Assembly: GCA_016198585.1 (NCBI GenBank)
Contig: JACQII010000003.1
Location: forward strand, 1-33,957
Direction: 5' to 3'
DNA length: 33,957 nt
Source of the DNA: Candidatus Aenigmatarchaeota archaeon
Lineage (GTDB): Archaea; Aenigmatarchaeota; Aenigmatarchaeia; QMZP01
Of the stretch, positions 1 through 7,619 are shown piece after piece (the stretch's first letter is position 1; every line of letters starts with the position of its first letter). Below the pieces are notes generated by a model. The model was not told where the DNA came from and searched no databases. It was given only the letters and a program-made list of their open reading frames with translations. Position numbers and translations under genes: made by a program.

Positions 1-1
1 A

Positions 2-2290
2 ACCAAGACTGGCGGCGTCTACAGCTACTGCTTCCACAACCCCGAAGGCTACGGCGAGGTGGCCGACGACCACGGCTACCAGGACGTCGGCCCGCTGGTC
101 ACCGCCTACCAGCTCACCGGCACCCCAACCTGGTTGACGAAGGCCATCGAGTGGTACAAGGGCCATGCAACCGACAACAACGAGAAGGCCCAGCTCGGCG
201 GCAGCCTCTACCAGACCCTCCTCTACACCGCCGACACCGGCGGCTACTTCGCGGGTGGGTGCCCGGACGTGGACGGCGACTTCATCTGCGACACGACCGA
301 CAACTGCCCCTCAGCCGCGAATCCCACCCAGGCGAACAACGACGGCGACAGCCAGGGTGACGCCTGCGATACTGACGATGACAACGACGGCGTCCTGGAC
401 GGCGCCGACAACTGCCCACTCACCAGCAATCCGACGCAGCTGAACACCGACGGCGATAGTTTCGGCGATGCCTGCGACGCCGATGACGACAACGATGCGG
501 TGGCTGACGGGTCGGACAACTGCCCGCTCGCCGCCAATCCCACCCAGCTGGACTGCGACGCTGACGGGCTGGGCGACGCCTGCGACGTCGCCTCGACCTG
601 CGACTCTGTTCCCCCGACCGGTTCGATCACGGTCAATGGCGGCGACGCCCAGGCTTCCTCGGTCTATGGCAACCTCACGCTGACCTACGCCGACGCCTCC
701 GGGATAGGCTCCTGCCGATTCTCCAATGACAACCTGACCTGGACACCCTGGGAGACCTGCACCCCCTTCCGCAAGTGGAACCTCACCGCGGGGAACGGGC
801 CGAAGGACGTGTTCTTCCAGGTCAACGACACAGCCAAGAACACCGTCATCTTCCATGATGCGATCGACCTGAACGTCCAGGTCGTCTCCAGCTACTACGA
901 CGGCACCACCTCGGACCTCTCCAACCCCTTCGCCGTCCCGACCCTCAAGCTCGAGAAGCTCGGCCTGGGATACATCGTCTGGAAGAAGCCGATCACCTTC
1001 AACTCCTCGGCGAACCTCGACCTCTTCACGACCCTGAAGAAGAACGCGGCTACGGTGAACTCCAGCCTGATCCCTGAACTGAACGTTTCCGCGTTCATCT
1101 TCTTCTCCCAGGTCAACTTCACGCCGACGATCCAGAAGGACGGCGCATCCTGCCCGGTATCGGTCTGCAAGCAGTCCGGGTTCATCGGGACGGACTTCGT
1201 CATCGACGTCGCCCACTTCACGACCTACGCGATCGCCCCGCCGGCCTGCACGGACGCGGACAGCGACGGCTACAACAGCACGGCCGGCGGTGCCTGCGGC
1301 CTCCTGGCCGACTGCAATGACGCCAACGCGGCGATCAGTCCGGGCGCGACTGAATCTTGCGGCGACTTGGTAGACAACGACTGCGACCTCTCCGCGGATG
1401 AGGGATGCGCCTGCACTCCCGGAGCGACCCAAACATGCGGCCCTTCGGAAGTGGGCATCTGCCAGGCCGGTACGCAGACGTGCGAGCCTGCGGGGATCTG
1501 GGGCAGCTGCGTCGGGGCGGTGACCCCGGAAACCGAGGCTTGCGGCGACGGGATCGACCAGGACTGCGACGGGGAGGACCTGGTCTGTCTTGACGCTTGC
1601 ACTGACGACGATGCTGACGGGTACACGTTCGCCTCAGACCTCTGCACGACTGGAACGGACTGCAACGACGCCGACCCTGGAGTCTATCCCGATGCTTCGG
1701 ACATCTGCGGCGACGGCATCGACCAGGACTGCAGCGCCGGTGACGCGGCCTGCGCGCCCCCGGCCAGCGGCAGTCCAGGCAGCTCGGGAGGATCAGGCGG
1801 GTCTGGTGGTTCTGGAACATCGAGCGGCAGCAGCTCGACTCCACCCGCTCCCCCGGGAGACACCCCGCCGGCGGTCGTCCTGGGTGATGAGTGTGTGGCC
1901 GGCGAAACCAAGCCCTGCGGCTCCAACATCGGCACCTGCGTCGAGGGCCAGCGGGGCTGTGCGAACGGGTTCTGGACCGCATGTGCTGGCCAGGTCGGCC
2001 CCCAGCTCGAGGATGTGTGCCTGAACGGCCTCGACGACGACTGCGACGCCGAGGTCGACGAGAACTGCGCCGAGATCGTCGACACCTGCACGAACGAGGT
2101 CCGCGACGAGAACGAGGGAGGCGTGGACTGCGGGGGCGCCTGCCCGAATGGCTGCTTCGCGCCTGATTTCCTCCTGATCCTCTCCGGCCTCATCCTGCTG
2201 CTGGGCCTCGGGGTCGGGCTCCTGGTGCGCCACCGCCAGCCGCGCGACCCCTCGACAGGCATGGGCTACCGCCGCCACCGGAACGAGTGA
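2..2290 (+). CDS. Membrane-anchored surface protein with TSP3 and MopE-type metal-binding repeats (5' partial)
   Basis: The reading frame is open to the left edge of the window, so the start is missing; GTG at 59 is probably internal. The first 80 residues resemble the end of a helical-barrel, glycosidase-like domain, but weakly. Bases about 264-590 encode three thrombospondin type 3 repeats with DNCP, NPTQ and GDxCD motifs, a known calcium-binding module. Bases about 1246-1410 and 1594-1760 encode MopE-type metal-binding motifs with the DCND...DNDCD pattern, and a similar CGxxxGxC...DDDCD unit lies at 1900-2070. A Gly/Ser/Pro linker occupies about 1762-1870. A hydrophobic helix (about 2158-2232) followed by a basic tail ends the protein, so most of it should sit outside the cell, anchored by its C terminus. 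Function beyond adhesion or metal binding is unknown. Confidence 0.85.
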   Translation, partial: TKTGGVYSYCFHNPEGYGEVADDHGYQDVGPLVTAYQLTGTPTWLTKAIEWYKGHATDNNEKAQLGGSLYQTLLYTADTGGYFAGGCPDVDGDFICDTTDNCPSAANPTQANNDGDSQGDACDTDDDNDGVLDGADNCPLTSNPTQLNTDGDSFGDACDADDDNDAVADGSDNCPLAANPTQLDCDADGLGDACDVASTCDSVPPTGSITVNGGDAQASSVYGNLTLTYADASGIGSCRFSNDNLTWTPWETCTPFRKWNLTAGNGPKDVFFQVNDTAKNTVIFHDAIDLNVQVVSSYYDGTTSDLSNPFAVPTLKLEKLGLGYIVWKKPITFNSSANLDLFTTLKKNAATVNSSLIPELNVSAFIFFSQVNFTPTIQKDGASCPVSVCKQSGFIGTDFVIDVAHFTTYAIAPPACTDADSDGYNSTAGGACGLLADCNDANAAISPGATESCGDLVDNDCDLSADEGCACTPGATQTCGPSEVGICQAGTQTCEPAGIWGSCVGAVTPETEACGDGIDQDCDGEDLVCLDACTDDDADGYTFASDLCTTGTDCNDADPGVYPDASDICGDGIDQDCSAGDAACAPPASGSPGSSGGSGGSGGSGTSSGSSSTPPAPPGDTPPAVVLGDECVAGETKPCGSNIGTCVEGQRGCANGFWTACAGQVGPQLEDVCLNGLDDDCDAEVDENCAEIVDTCTNEVRDENEGGVDCGGACPNGCFAPDFLLILSGLILLLGLGVGLLVRHRQPRDPSTGMGYRRHRNE

Positions 2291-2378
2291 GCGATCCACG
2301 CTACGGAGACGGCGCGATCAACGGCAACGTTGTCGATACACGAACCGAGATCACGGATCAGATGCTGAGAGCGCGCGG

Positions 2379-3005
2379 TCACTGATGCGCCGGCGGGGGT
2401 GCCCGAGCAGCCTTCGTGATGCGCTGGAGGGCGGTGACGTTGCTCAGGACGGCCAGGAGGGCGAGGACGTAGGTGAGGTAGACCGGCTCTACTGAGGCGA
2501 GGAGGATGCCGATGAAGAGGATGAGCAGCCGCTCTGCCCGCTCGAGCAGGCCGCCGCGCAGCTCGCGGTCGATCAGGTCCTTCTCCTTCGCCGCGGCCTT
2601 CGCGTAGGTCGTGAGCGCGCCGCCGAAGAAGAGCAGGAACACCAGCGCAGCTGCGGGGACGGCGACGCCCGCGACGGCGAGCGCGGGCAGCGAGGCGAAC
2701 AGCAGCCCGAAGAGGATAATCCCCTCGACGTAGCGGTCGACGATCGTGTCCAGGTAGGCGCCGAGCCGGGTGACCTTCCCCATCACGCGCGCGACGCTGC
2801 CGTCGACGACGTCCAGAAACGCGGCGATGATGAACAGACCAGCGGCAGCGAGGAAGGCCTCCTGGACGAGGAACCAGAGCGCGACGACCGTCGGGACCAG
2901 CGAGAAGACAGTCCAGTGATTCGGGACCGGGTCGATCCTGCTGAACGCCACGCCAATCCGTAGGGAGAATTGTTCAAACCGCTGTCTCTCTGCGTAAAGG
3001 GTCAT
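2379..3005 (-). CDS. CDP-alcohol phosphatidyltransferase, probable archaetidylinositol phosphate synthase
   Basis: This 208-residue polytopic membrane protein carries the full CDP-alcohol phosphotransferase signature D-x2-D-G-x2-A-R-x8-G-x3-D-x3-D: D65, D68, G69, A72, R73, G82, D86 and D90. The family moves a phosphoalcohol onto CDP-activated lipid using divalent metal held by the aspartates. Hydrophobic segments flank the motif as in the family. The gene starts 18 nt after the stop of myo-inositol-1-phosphate synthase on the same strand, which favours inositol-1-phosphate as acceptor and CDP-archaeol as donor, giving archaetidylinositol phosphate. The start is supported by a GGGGAAG ribosome site 3 nt upstream. 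Substrate assignment is inferred from context; another CDP-archaeol acceptor is possible. Confidence 0.85.
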   Translation of the reverse strand: MTLYAERQRFEQFSLRIGVAFSRIDPVPNHWTVFSLVPTVVALWFLVQEAFLAAAGLFIIAAFLDVVDGSVARVMGKVTRLGAYLDTIVDRYVEGIILFGLLFASLPALAVAGVAVPAAALVFLLFFGGALTTYAKAAAKEKDLIDRELRGGLLERAERLLILFIGILLASVEPVYLTYVLALLAVLSNVTALQRITKAARAPPPAHQ

Positions 3006-3023
3006 AGCTTCCCCGTCGGGATT

Positions 3024-4340
3024 CTACTCCTGGTAATAGTCCACCCCGAGGTGGGTAATCGTCTCTTCCCCCATCAGCCACCGGAGTGTGTTCTTCAGTT
3101 TCGCGTGTTGGATGAAGAGGTCGTGCTCCGGGTAGACGTTCTCCGCGTGGGCAGGGCTCTTGAAGTAGAAAGATAGCCACTCCTGGATGCCGGTCATGCC
3201 CGCTCGCTGGGCGAGGTCAGTGAAGAGTGCAAGGTCGAGCACGACAGGAGCCGCAAGGATGCTGTCCTTGCAGAGGAAGTCGATCTTGAGCTGCATGGGG
3301 TATCCCATCCAGCCGAACAGGTCGATGTGGTCCCAACCCTCCTTGTCATCCCCTTTTGGAGGATAGTAGTTGATCGTGACCTTGTGGTAGAGGTCCTTGT
3401 ACAATTGCGGGTACACGCTTGGTTGCAGGATCCACTCCACCGGGCCGGACTTGCTGACGATCTTGCTCTTCAGTGACTCCGGGTCGTCGAGGACCTCACC
3501 ATCCCTGTTCCCGAGGATGTTGGTCGAGAACCATCCCCGCACACCCAGCATCCGCGCTTTGAACGCGGGCGCGAGAGCAGTCTTGATCAGGGTCTGGCCG
3601 GTTTTGAAATCCTTACCGGCGATTGGCACCTTTTTTCTCTTTGCCAGCTCGACAAGGGCGGGAATATCAACCGTCAGCTGGGGAGAACCGTTCACGAACG
3701 GGATGCCTTCCATGAGGGCCGCATAGGCGTAGATCATCGAGGGGGAGATCGCATCGTGATTCTCCCTGAGGCCGCGCTCGAAACCCTCAACCGTCTCGTG
3801 AACAGCCTGTCGTTCGATGTATGCTTCGGTGCTTGCACACCAAACCATCACCAAGCGGGAGACCTTTTTTCTGCACTGTCGGATGTCCTCGCGGAGCTGT
3901 TCCGCGAGCTCGTGTTTTGTCTTCCCTGTCTTCACGTGTGTCCCATGGAGCTTCTTGACGAACCGCTGATCGAACACGGCCTTCATCGGCGTGACTGCCT
4001 CGAGTTCGGCCCGCACCTTCTCGAGGTCCTCATTCGTGAGCACTCGGGCCTTCTTCGCGGCCTCATATGCGTTTTCGGGAAAGATGTCCCATGCAAAAAA
4101 CATCAGATCGTTGAGTTTCGCGAGAGGAACGAAGTCCGCTATGTTGGGGGAGCGCTTCTCGTCCCTCCTTCCGAGCCGGATCGTCTGCATCTGGCTCACG
4201 CTTCCGTAGGGAAGTGTCAGGCCCTTTCTGATCATCTCCACTCCCGCGATGAAGGTGGTGCTGACCGCTCCGAGTCCTGGGATCAGGACGCCCAGTTTTC
4301 CTGTGGCGGATGCAATGTGTCTCGACTCTGCGGAAACCAT
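3024..4340 (-). CDS. myo-inositol-1-phosphate synthase (INO1 family)
   Basis: The enzyme isomerises glucose 6-phosphate to inositol 1-phosphate with bound NAD+. The 438-residue protein has the N-terminal Rossmann motif GLGAVSTTF and the C-terminal family blocks GNRDGEVL and GYPMQLKIDFLCKDS, followed by the AAPVVLDLALF helix. Its length is like the roughly 440-residue INO1 proteins of several bacteria and longer than short archaeal forms. GTG 4361 and ATG 4358 also open the frame, but the TATA-like AGTATTTAAG lies exactly there, so I chose ATG 4340, 25 nt downstream, giving a leaderless message. The phosphatidyltransferase gene follows directly and presumably uses its product for inositol lipids. 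Confidence 0.9.
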   Translation of the reverse strand: MVSAESRHIASATGKLGVLIPGLGAVSTTFIAGVEMIRKGLTLPYGSVSQMQTIRLGRRDEKRSPNIADFVPLAKLNDLMFFAWDIFPENAYEAAKKARVLTNEDLEKVRAELEAVTPMKAVFDQRFVKKLHGTHVKTGKTKHELAEQLREDIRQCRKKVSRLVMVWCASTEAYIERQAVHETVEGFERGLRENHDAISPSMIYAYAALMEGIPFVNGSPQLTVDIPALVELAKRKKVPIAGKDFKTGQTLIKTALAPAFKARMLGVRGWFSTNILGNRDGEVLDDPESLKSKIVSKSGPVEWILQPSVYPQLYKDLYHKVTINYYPPKGDDKEGWDHIDLFGWMGYPMQLKIDFLCKDSILAAPVVLDLALFTDLAQRAGMTGIQEWLSFYFKSPAHAENVYPEHDLFIQHAKLKNTLRWLMGEETITHLGVDYYQE

Positions 4341-4360
4341 GACTATCCTTGTGTCCATCA

Positions 4361-4384
4361 CTTAAATACTTTACGTCTGTAAAG
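4361..4384 (-). promoter_or_regulatory. TATA box with adjoining 6-4-6 inverted repeat upstream of inositol-1-phosphate synthase
   Basis: On the minus strand AGTATTTAAG (4361-4370) is centred 25 nt before ATG 4340. The inverted repeat CTTTAC-gtct-GTAAAG (4369-4384) covers the TFB-recognition side of that box. A protein bound there would block promoter assembly. The divergent PadR-like regulator begins 66 nt away and is an obvious candidate, but no binding specificity can be read from sequence. Confidence 0.5.
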
Positions 4385-4449
4385 GTCTGCCATCTTTGTG
4401 CCTTCCGTCCAGGAAAGGGATTTATTATATGCCCGCATAACAGTATCTC

Positions 4450-4755
4450 ATGGCCAGTCCTGCGGAGCGGCTCGCGGCTCTGAACACCACTGACTGCCTC
4501 TGGATCTACATCCTGCGCATCCTGCGCGACCAGGATATGCACGCGTACGCCGTCCGGAACGAGATCGAGAAGCGGTTCGGCTTCCGCTCCGGGATCATGA
4601 CCGCGTACAAGGTCCTCTACCTCCTCCACCGGGACGGCTACGTTCGCAAGGCCACGCGTGGGCGGCGGAAGGTCTACGCCATCACGCCTTCGGGCCGGGC
4701 TGAGCTCAGGAAGGCCGCGACGTTCTACCGAGGCCTGGAAAAGAAGCTGCGGTGA
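4450..4755 (+). CDS. PadR-like winged-helix transcriptional regulator
   Basis: This 101-residue basic protein matches the PadR N-terminal winged-helix pattern: MHAYAVRNEIEKRFG followed by TAYKVLYLLHRDGYV and the wing motif GRRKVYAITPSGRAEL, ending in a short helix. PadR proteins are dimeric DNA-binding regulators, often autoregulated and often next to the genes they control. The short length suits the subfamily lacking the long C-terminal dimerisation domain. The start lies 25 nt after the TATA-like TTTATTATA (4421-4429), so the message is probably leaderless. It is divergent from the inositol genes and shares an 80-bp promoter region with them. Confidence 0.8.
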   Translation: MASPAERLAALNTTDCLWIYILRILRDQDMHAYAVRNEIEKRFGFRSGIMTAYKVLYLLHRDGYVRKATRGRRKVYAITPSGRAELRKAATFYRGLEKKLR

Positions 4756-4809
4756 CTCGGCGACCGACTTGGGCGGCGCGCTTTTATAACCCGCGGCGAA
4801 CAGGGGAGT

Positions 4810-5322
4810 ATGCTCGAACTGGAGCGCACGTTCCTCGCGAAATCCCTCCCGCCGGGGCTGGAGCGCTGCCGGTCGGCGGAGATCATCGACCTCTATGTCC
4901 CGAGGGACGGCCACGCCGTCCTGCGCATCCGGCAGTTCGGAGACCGCTTTGAGATCACCAAGAAGATGCCCCTCCAGCAGGCAGACCGCTCGCGCCAGGA
5001 GGAACAGACGATCCCCCTGACCGGGGCTGAGTTCGCCGCGCTCTCGACGGCGACCGGGAAGCGGGTGCACAAGATCAGGCACTTCTACCCCTGGGCCGGG
5101 GGGATTGCGGAGATCGACGTGTTCCAGGGGCCGCTGCAGGGCCTGGTCCTGGTGGATGTGGAATTCCCGTCCGACCGGGAAAAAGCGGCTTTCCGGATGC
5201 CGGATTTCTGCCTCGCCGACGTGACCCAGGAGCTGTTCGCCGCTGGCGGGATGCTCTGCGGGAAGTCCTATGCGGACATCGCGGAGGAACTGGCGCGGTT
5301 CGGCTACCGGAAGATTCAGTGA
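4810..5322 (+). CDS. CYTH-domain protein (CyaB / thiamine triphosphatase-like)
   Basis: The 170-residue protein begins with ELERTF, the position of the ExExK signature of the CYTH/triphosphate-tunnel fold, and continues with alternating charged strands typical of the tunnel: VLRIRQFG, EITKK, EEQTIPL, AEIDVFQG and LVLVDVEF. Family members bind a triphosphate and metal ions and act on organic or inorganic triphosphates, or as class IV adenylate cyclases. Here the lysine of ExExK is threonine (E3, E5, T7), so activity may be altered. A TATA-like CTTTTATAAC (4781-4790) lies 25 nt upstream of ATG, indicating its own leaderless promoter. The substrate is unknown. Confidence 0.75.
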   Translation: MLELERTFLAKSLPPGLERCRSAEIIDLYVPRDGHAVLRIRQFGDRFEITKKMPLQQADRSRQEEQTIPLTGAEFAALSTATGKRVHKIRHFYPWAGGIAEIDVFQGPLQGLVLVDVEFPSDREKAAFRMPDFCLADVTQELFAAGGMLCGKSYADIAEELARFGYRKIQ

Positions 5323-5367
5323 GTTGTGGCCCCTCTGCCTCGGCCGCAGAAACGGGGGAAACGCACG

Positions 5368-5378
5368 TTTATATATAC
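5368..5378 (+). promoter_or_regulatory. TATA box of the L7Ae-S28e-L24e operon
   Basis: TTTATATATAC is the most TATA-like stretch in the region. Initiation about 27 nt downstream would fall near 5400 and give a leader of about 46 nt, longer than for most genes here. The leader ends with AGAAGGGA, a ribosome site 4 nt before ATG 5446. Confidence 0.65.
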
Positions 5379-5445
5379 CTTGGCGCAATATTGACTACCT
5401 AATGATCAGAGGCGGCCCCGGCCGTTGATGACAAGAAGGGATCGC

Positions 5446-5814
5446 ATGGCAAAAGCGGCATTCATCAAGTTTGAAGTCACGAAGGACATCGCTGAGCAGA
5501 CGCTCGAGGCGATCGCGCTTGCGGCTTCTTCAGGCAAGCTGCGGCGCGGCGTGAACGAGGTCACCAAGGCGGTCGAGCGCGGCGTCGCCAAGCTCGTCAT
5601 CATCGCCGAGGACGTGACCCCGCCGGAGATCCTGATGCACATCCCCCTCCTCTGTGAGGAGAAGAACGTGCCCTACACCTACGTGCCGACCAAGGCCGAC
5701 CTGGGCAAGGCGTCGGGCATCGAGGTCCCCACCTCGAGCATCGCCATCACTGAGCCGGGGGAATCCAGGAACGCGATCGCCGACATCGCGAAGAAGGTCA
5801 AGGCGTTGAAGTGA
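5446..5814 (+). CDS. rpl7ae: Ribosomal protein L7Ae (eL8), kink-turn RNA-binding protein
   Basis: The 122-residue protein carries the family core RRGVNEVTKAVERG and IIAEDVTPPEILMHIPLLCE, then VPYTYVPTKADLGKASG. In archaea L7Ae binds kink-turns in 23S rRNA, box C/D and H/ACA guide RNAs and RNase P RNA. ATG 5446 was chosen over TTG 5425 and ATG 5428 because AGAAGGGA precedes it and family members start with a short Met-Ala leader. It opens a three-gene operon with S28e 4 nt and L24e about 210 nt downstream, the usual archaeal order. Nucleoside diphosphate kinase and IF2, which often follow in other archaea, are absent here. Confidence 0.95.
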   Translation: MAKAAFIKFEVTKDIAEQTLEAIALAASSGKLRRGVNEVTKAVERGVAKLVIIAEDVTPPEILMHIPLLCEEKNVPYTYVPTKADLGKASGIEVPTSSIAITEPGESRNAIADIAKKVKALK

Positions 5815-5818
5815 TCGT

Positions 5819-6022
5819 ATGCCCGCGCCCGCCCGCGTGATCCAGGTTCTCGGGAAGCTGGGAGTGAAGGGCGTCAGCAAGGTCAAGTGCAAGGTTCTGG
5901 AAGGCGAGGACAAGGACAAGGTCCTGCTCCGCAACATCATGGGCCCGGTCCAGGAGGGCGACATCGTCTTCCTCAAGGAGACGGCCATGGACACGTCCTC
6001 GCGGTACCAGAGGAAGGGATAG
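5819..6022 (+). CDS. rps28e: 30S ribosomal protein S28e
   Basis: The 67-residue protein is typical in length and ends with the family tail SSRYQRKG. It contains VIQVLGKLGVKG, an OB-fold strand pair, and RNIMGPVQEGDIVFLKE, the conserved core. S28e binds near the mRNA exit of the small subunit. It starts 4 nt after the L7Ae stop and is followed by L24e after 3 nt, so all three are surely co-transcribed. Confidence 0.95.
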   Translation: MPAPARVIQVLGKLGVKGVSKVKCKVLEGEDKDKVLLRNIMGPVQEGDIVFLKETAMDTSSRYQRKG

Positions 6023-6025
6023 CTC

Positions 6026-6205
6026 ATGGTCAAGTGCTCGTTCTGCGGCGATGTCATCCCTCCCGCGACAGGGAAGATCTTCGCGAAGACCGACGGCCGC
6101 GTCCTGTACTTCCACGGGTCGAAGTGTGAGAAGAATCATCGGCTCGGCCGCGAGGGCAAGGACGTCAAGTGGACGACCACGGCGCGCAAGCTGCGGGCGA
6201 AGTGA
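6026..6205 (+). CDS. rpl24e: 50S ribosomal protein L24e (zinc ribbon)
   Basis: This 59-residue protein begins MVKCSFCGDVIPPATGK and continues with RVLYFHGSKCEKNH and DVKWTTTARKLRAK, the standard L24e layout. The family holds zinc with C-x2-C and a second pair, usually in the form FCSSKC. Here the third ligand position is histidine (FHGSKC), so the site reads Cys3His, which can still bind zinc. The start lies 3 nt after the S28e stop, with no strong ribosome site, so translational coupling is likely. Confidence 0.93.
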   Translation: MVKCSFCGDVIPPATGKIFAKTDGRVLYFHGSKCEKNHRLGREGKDVKWTTTARKLRAK

Positions 6206-6238
6206 GTCCCGCGAACGCCGCCCGGGTATCTTGTTGCC

Positions 6239-6712
6239 TCATTCCTGGTCAGCCGTAGGTGGAACTGTCGGTCCGGATCCGAGGATGAGTGCATACCGGT
6301 CTTCGTGCGGGCAGCGGATGGCGAAGACCCGCTCCCGGATGTCCGTCACGGGCCCGAACACCCGGCTGTCGGTTGAATGGTCCGTGTTGTCGCCGAGGAG
6401 GTAGTATTCCCCTGCCTGGAGCTGGTAGCCATCGACCACGTCGCCCGGCATGCCGGCGATGCGCTTCGTGATGACCTCGGGGCCAGTGTCGTAGGGGTTG
6501 CCAGCGATGACGAGGTCGCCGTGGCGCAATCGGTCGGGTAGGTTGGGGAAGCTCTCGCTCCAGAGCCGATCGCCGTCGTGGAGGGCCGCCTCCATGGAGT
6601 GGCCCCTGACCGTTGCCTTATAGACATGGCTGGTGCCGTAGAGGGTGAGCCCCAGCGCCACGACCGCGGCGGCTGTGGGCCAGCCCAGGCGGCGCGACAT
6701 CGTTCCGGTCAT
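6239..6712 (-). CDS. Signal peptidase I with bacterial-type Ser/Lys catalytic dyad
   Basis: The 157-residue protein has one N-terminal membrane helix (about residues 11-29), then the S26 blocks RGHSMEAALHDGD with the nucleophile S39, VITKRIAGMPGDVV with K83, and LLGDNTDHSTDSRVFGPV. The S39/K83 pair and the GDNxxxSxDSR box are those of bacterial LepB-type enzymes; archaeal and ER enzymes normally have histidine in place of the lysine. It should remove signal peptides on the outer face of the membrane, including those of the large exported proteins nearby. A TATA-like CTTTTTAA (6735-6742) is centred 26 nt before ATG, giving a leaderless message. The small size matches short bacterial SipS-type enzymes. 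Confidence 0.88.
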   Translation of the reverse strand: MTGTMSRRLGWPTAAAVVALGLTLYGTSHVYKATVRGHSMEAALHDGDRLWSESFPNLPDRLRHGDLVIAGNPYDTGPEVITKRIAGMPGDVVDGYQLQAGEYYLLGDNTDHSTDSRVFGPVTDIRERVFAIRCPHEDRYALILGSGPTVPPTADQE

Positions 6713-6767
6713 GGTCTCCGCTTCCTTCCGCGACTTAAAAAGCCGGATATAGTGGCCACGCGACCCG

Positions 6768-7493
6768 CTAGAGTGTGTCGAGGAACTCCTGTTCGAACGC
6801 GTTCAGGCGGCCGGGCAGGCAGAGTGCCACGGGCGGGGAGAGGTCCTCCCGGTCGGCCAGCTGCGCGAGGGTGTCGTAGAGGATGGCCTGGCGCAGGCTT
6901 CCCGCCCGCGAGAGCACGACCACCCGCTCGCGGAAGAGCCTGCCTTTCCTGGCCTTCTCGATGGCCAGGAGTTCGGTGGCAGCTTCCCGCACGGTCATGC
7001 CGATATCCAGGAGGATGAGCGTATGGAGGCCTGCCTTCCGGTTCTTCGCGACGGTGGCGTAGAAGCCGGCCGGCCGGTAGCCCGGCTGCCAGCGCGGAAC
7101 CGTGACGGTCTCGCCGAACTTGTAGAGCGACAGGCCGGCCTCGCCTATCGCCGTGAGGATGCTCGAGCCATGGATCACCCGGGCCGCGACTCCGGCCATT
7201 TTGCACTCCAGCAGCAATGCAGTATGTGTCGTGGCGGAGAGGGCGTCACCGCCGACGAGAATGCCGACGTCCTTGGACGCGGCCTGCTTCACCAGCCGGG
7301 CAGACCGGTCCTCAAGGTCGACCCGCTCCAGGGCCTGGACCGGCCGGCCCAGCAGCCGCTCGAACCGCTCGAGGGGCGCCAGCAGGGTGGTGTATTGCTC
7401 GGCGTAGAGGACGTCGCACGCCTTCGCCGCCTCGAACGCGCGGAGGCTCATGCCTTGCTCGTCGCCGAGGCCAGTCGAGATCAGGGTGAGCAT
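6768..7493 (-). CDS. dphB: Diphthine synthase (diphthamide biosynthesis methyltransferase)
   Basis: The SAM-dependent enzyme trimethylates the modified histidine of elongation factor 2 during diphthamide synthesis, a pathway restricted to archaea and eukaryotes. The 241-residue protein shows the tetrapyrrole-methylase-like fold motifs of the family: LTLISTGLGDEQGMSLRA at the N terminus, VGGDALSATTHTALLLE, and the diagnostic RVIHGSSILTAIGEAGL followed by YKFGETVTVP. ATG 7493 lies 24 nt from the TATA-like ATTTAAGG (7513-7520) and is preferred to ATG 7499, which is too close. It lies upstream of the signal peptidase gene, which has its own promoter in the 55-bp gap. Confidence 0.93.
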   Translation of the reverse strand: MLTLISTGLGDEQGMSLRAFEAAKACDVLYAEQYTTLLAPLERFERLLGRPVQALERVDLEDRSARLVKQAASKDVGILVGGDALSATTHTALLLECKMAGVAARVIHGSSILTAIGEAGLSLYKFGETVTVPRWQPGYRPAGFYATVAKNRKAGLHTLILLDIGMTVREAATELLAIEKARKGRLFRERVVVLSRAGSLRQAILYDTLAQLADREDLSPPVALCLPGRLNAFEQEFLDTL

Positions 7494-7583
7494 AGTCATG
7501 CTTGCCGCGTGGCCTTAAATCCCCGCCGCCCCGTTACCGGGAAGCGCCGCGAAGTGAGCGCAGCGAACGCAGCAGCTCCCTCT

Positions 7584-7619
7584 TTTGGGCGCTTTCTGGG
7601 GAAGAAAGTGCTCAGCGGA
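7584..7619. repeat. 36-bp hairpin element, copy 1, overlapping a stop codon
   Basis: This 36-base segment is identical to 25864-25899. It contains GCGCTTTCT-gggga-AGAAAGTGC, a nine-pair stem (7589-7597 with 7603-7611) around a five-base loop; one pair is G-U if read on the plus strand and an A-C mismatch on the minus strand. The stem directly abuts the TGA (7614-7612) of the minus-strand gene, and the identity extends through that gene's last Arg codon. It is not followed by a T-run on the minus strand, so it is not a simple terminator. Confidence 0.85.

Noticed and set aside
264-590. Short direct repeats resembling a CRISPR array
   Set aside because: They are in frame and encode thrombospondin type 3 repeats with calcium-binding aspartates.
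4063-5388. Long minus-strand frame running across the PadR-like, CYTH and synthase genes
   Set aside because: It crosses three well-supported genes and divergent promoters; its protein is low in recognisable motifs and is a GC artefact.
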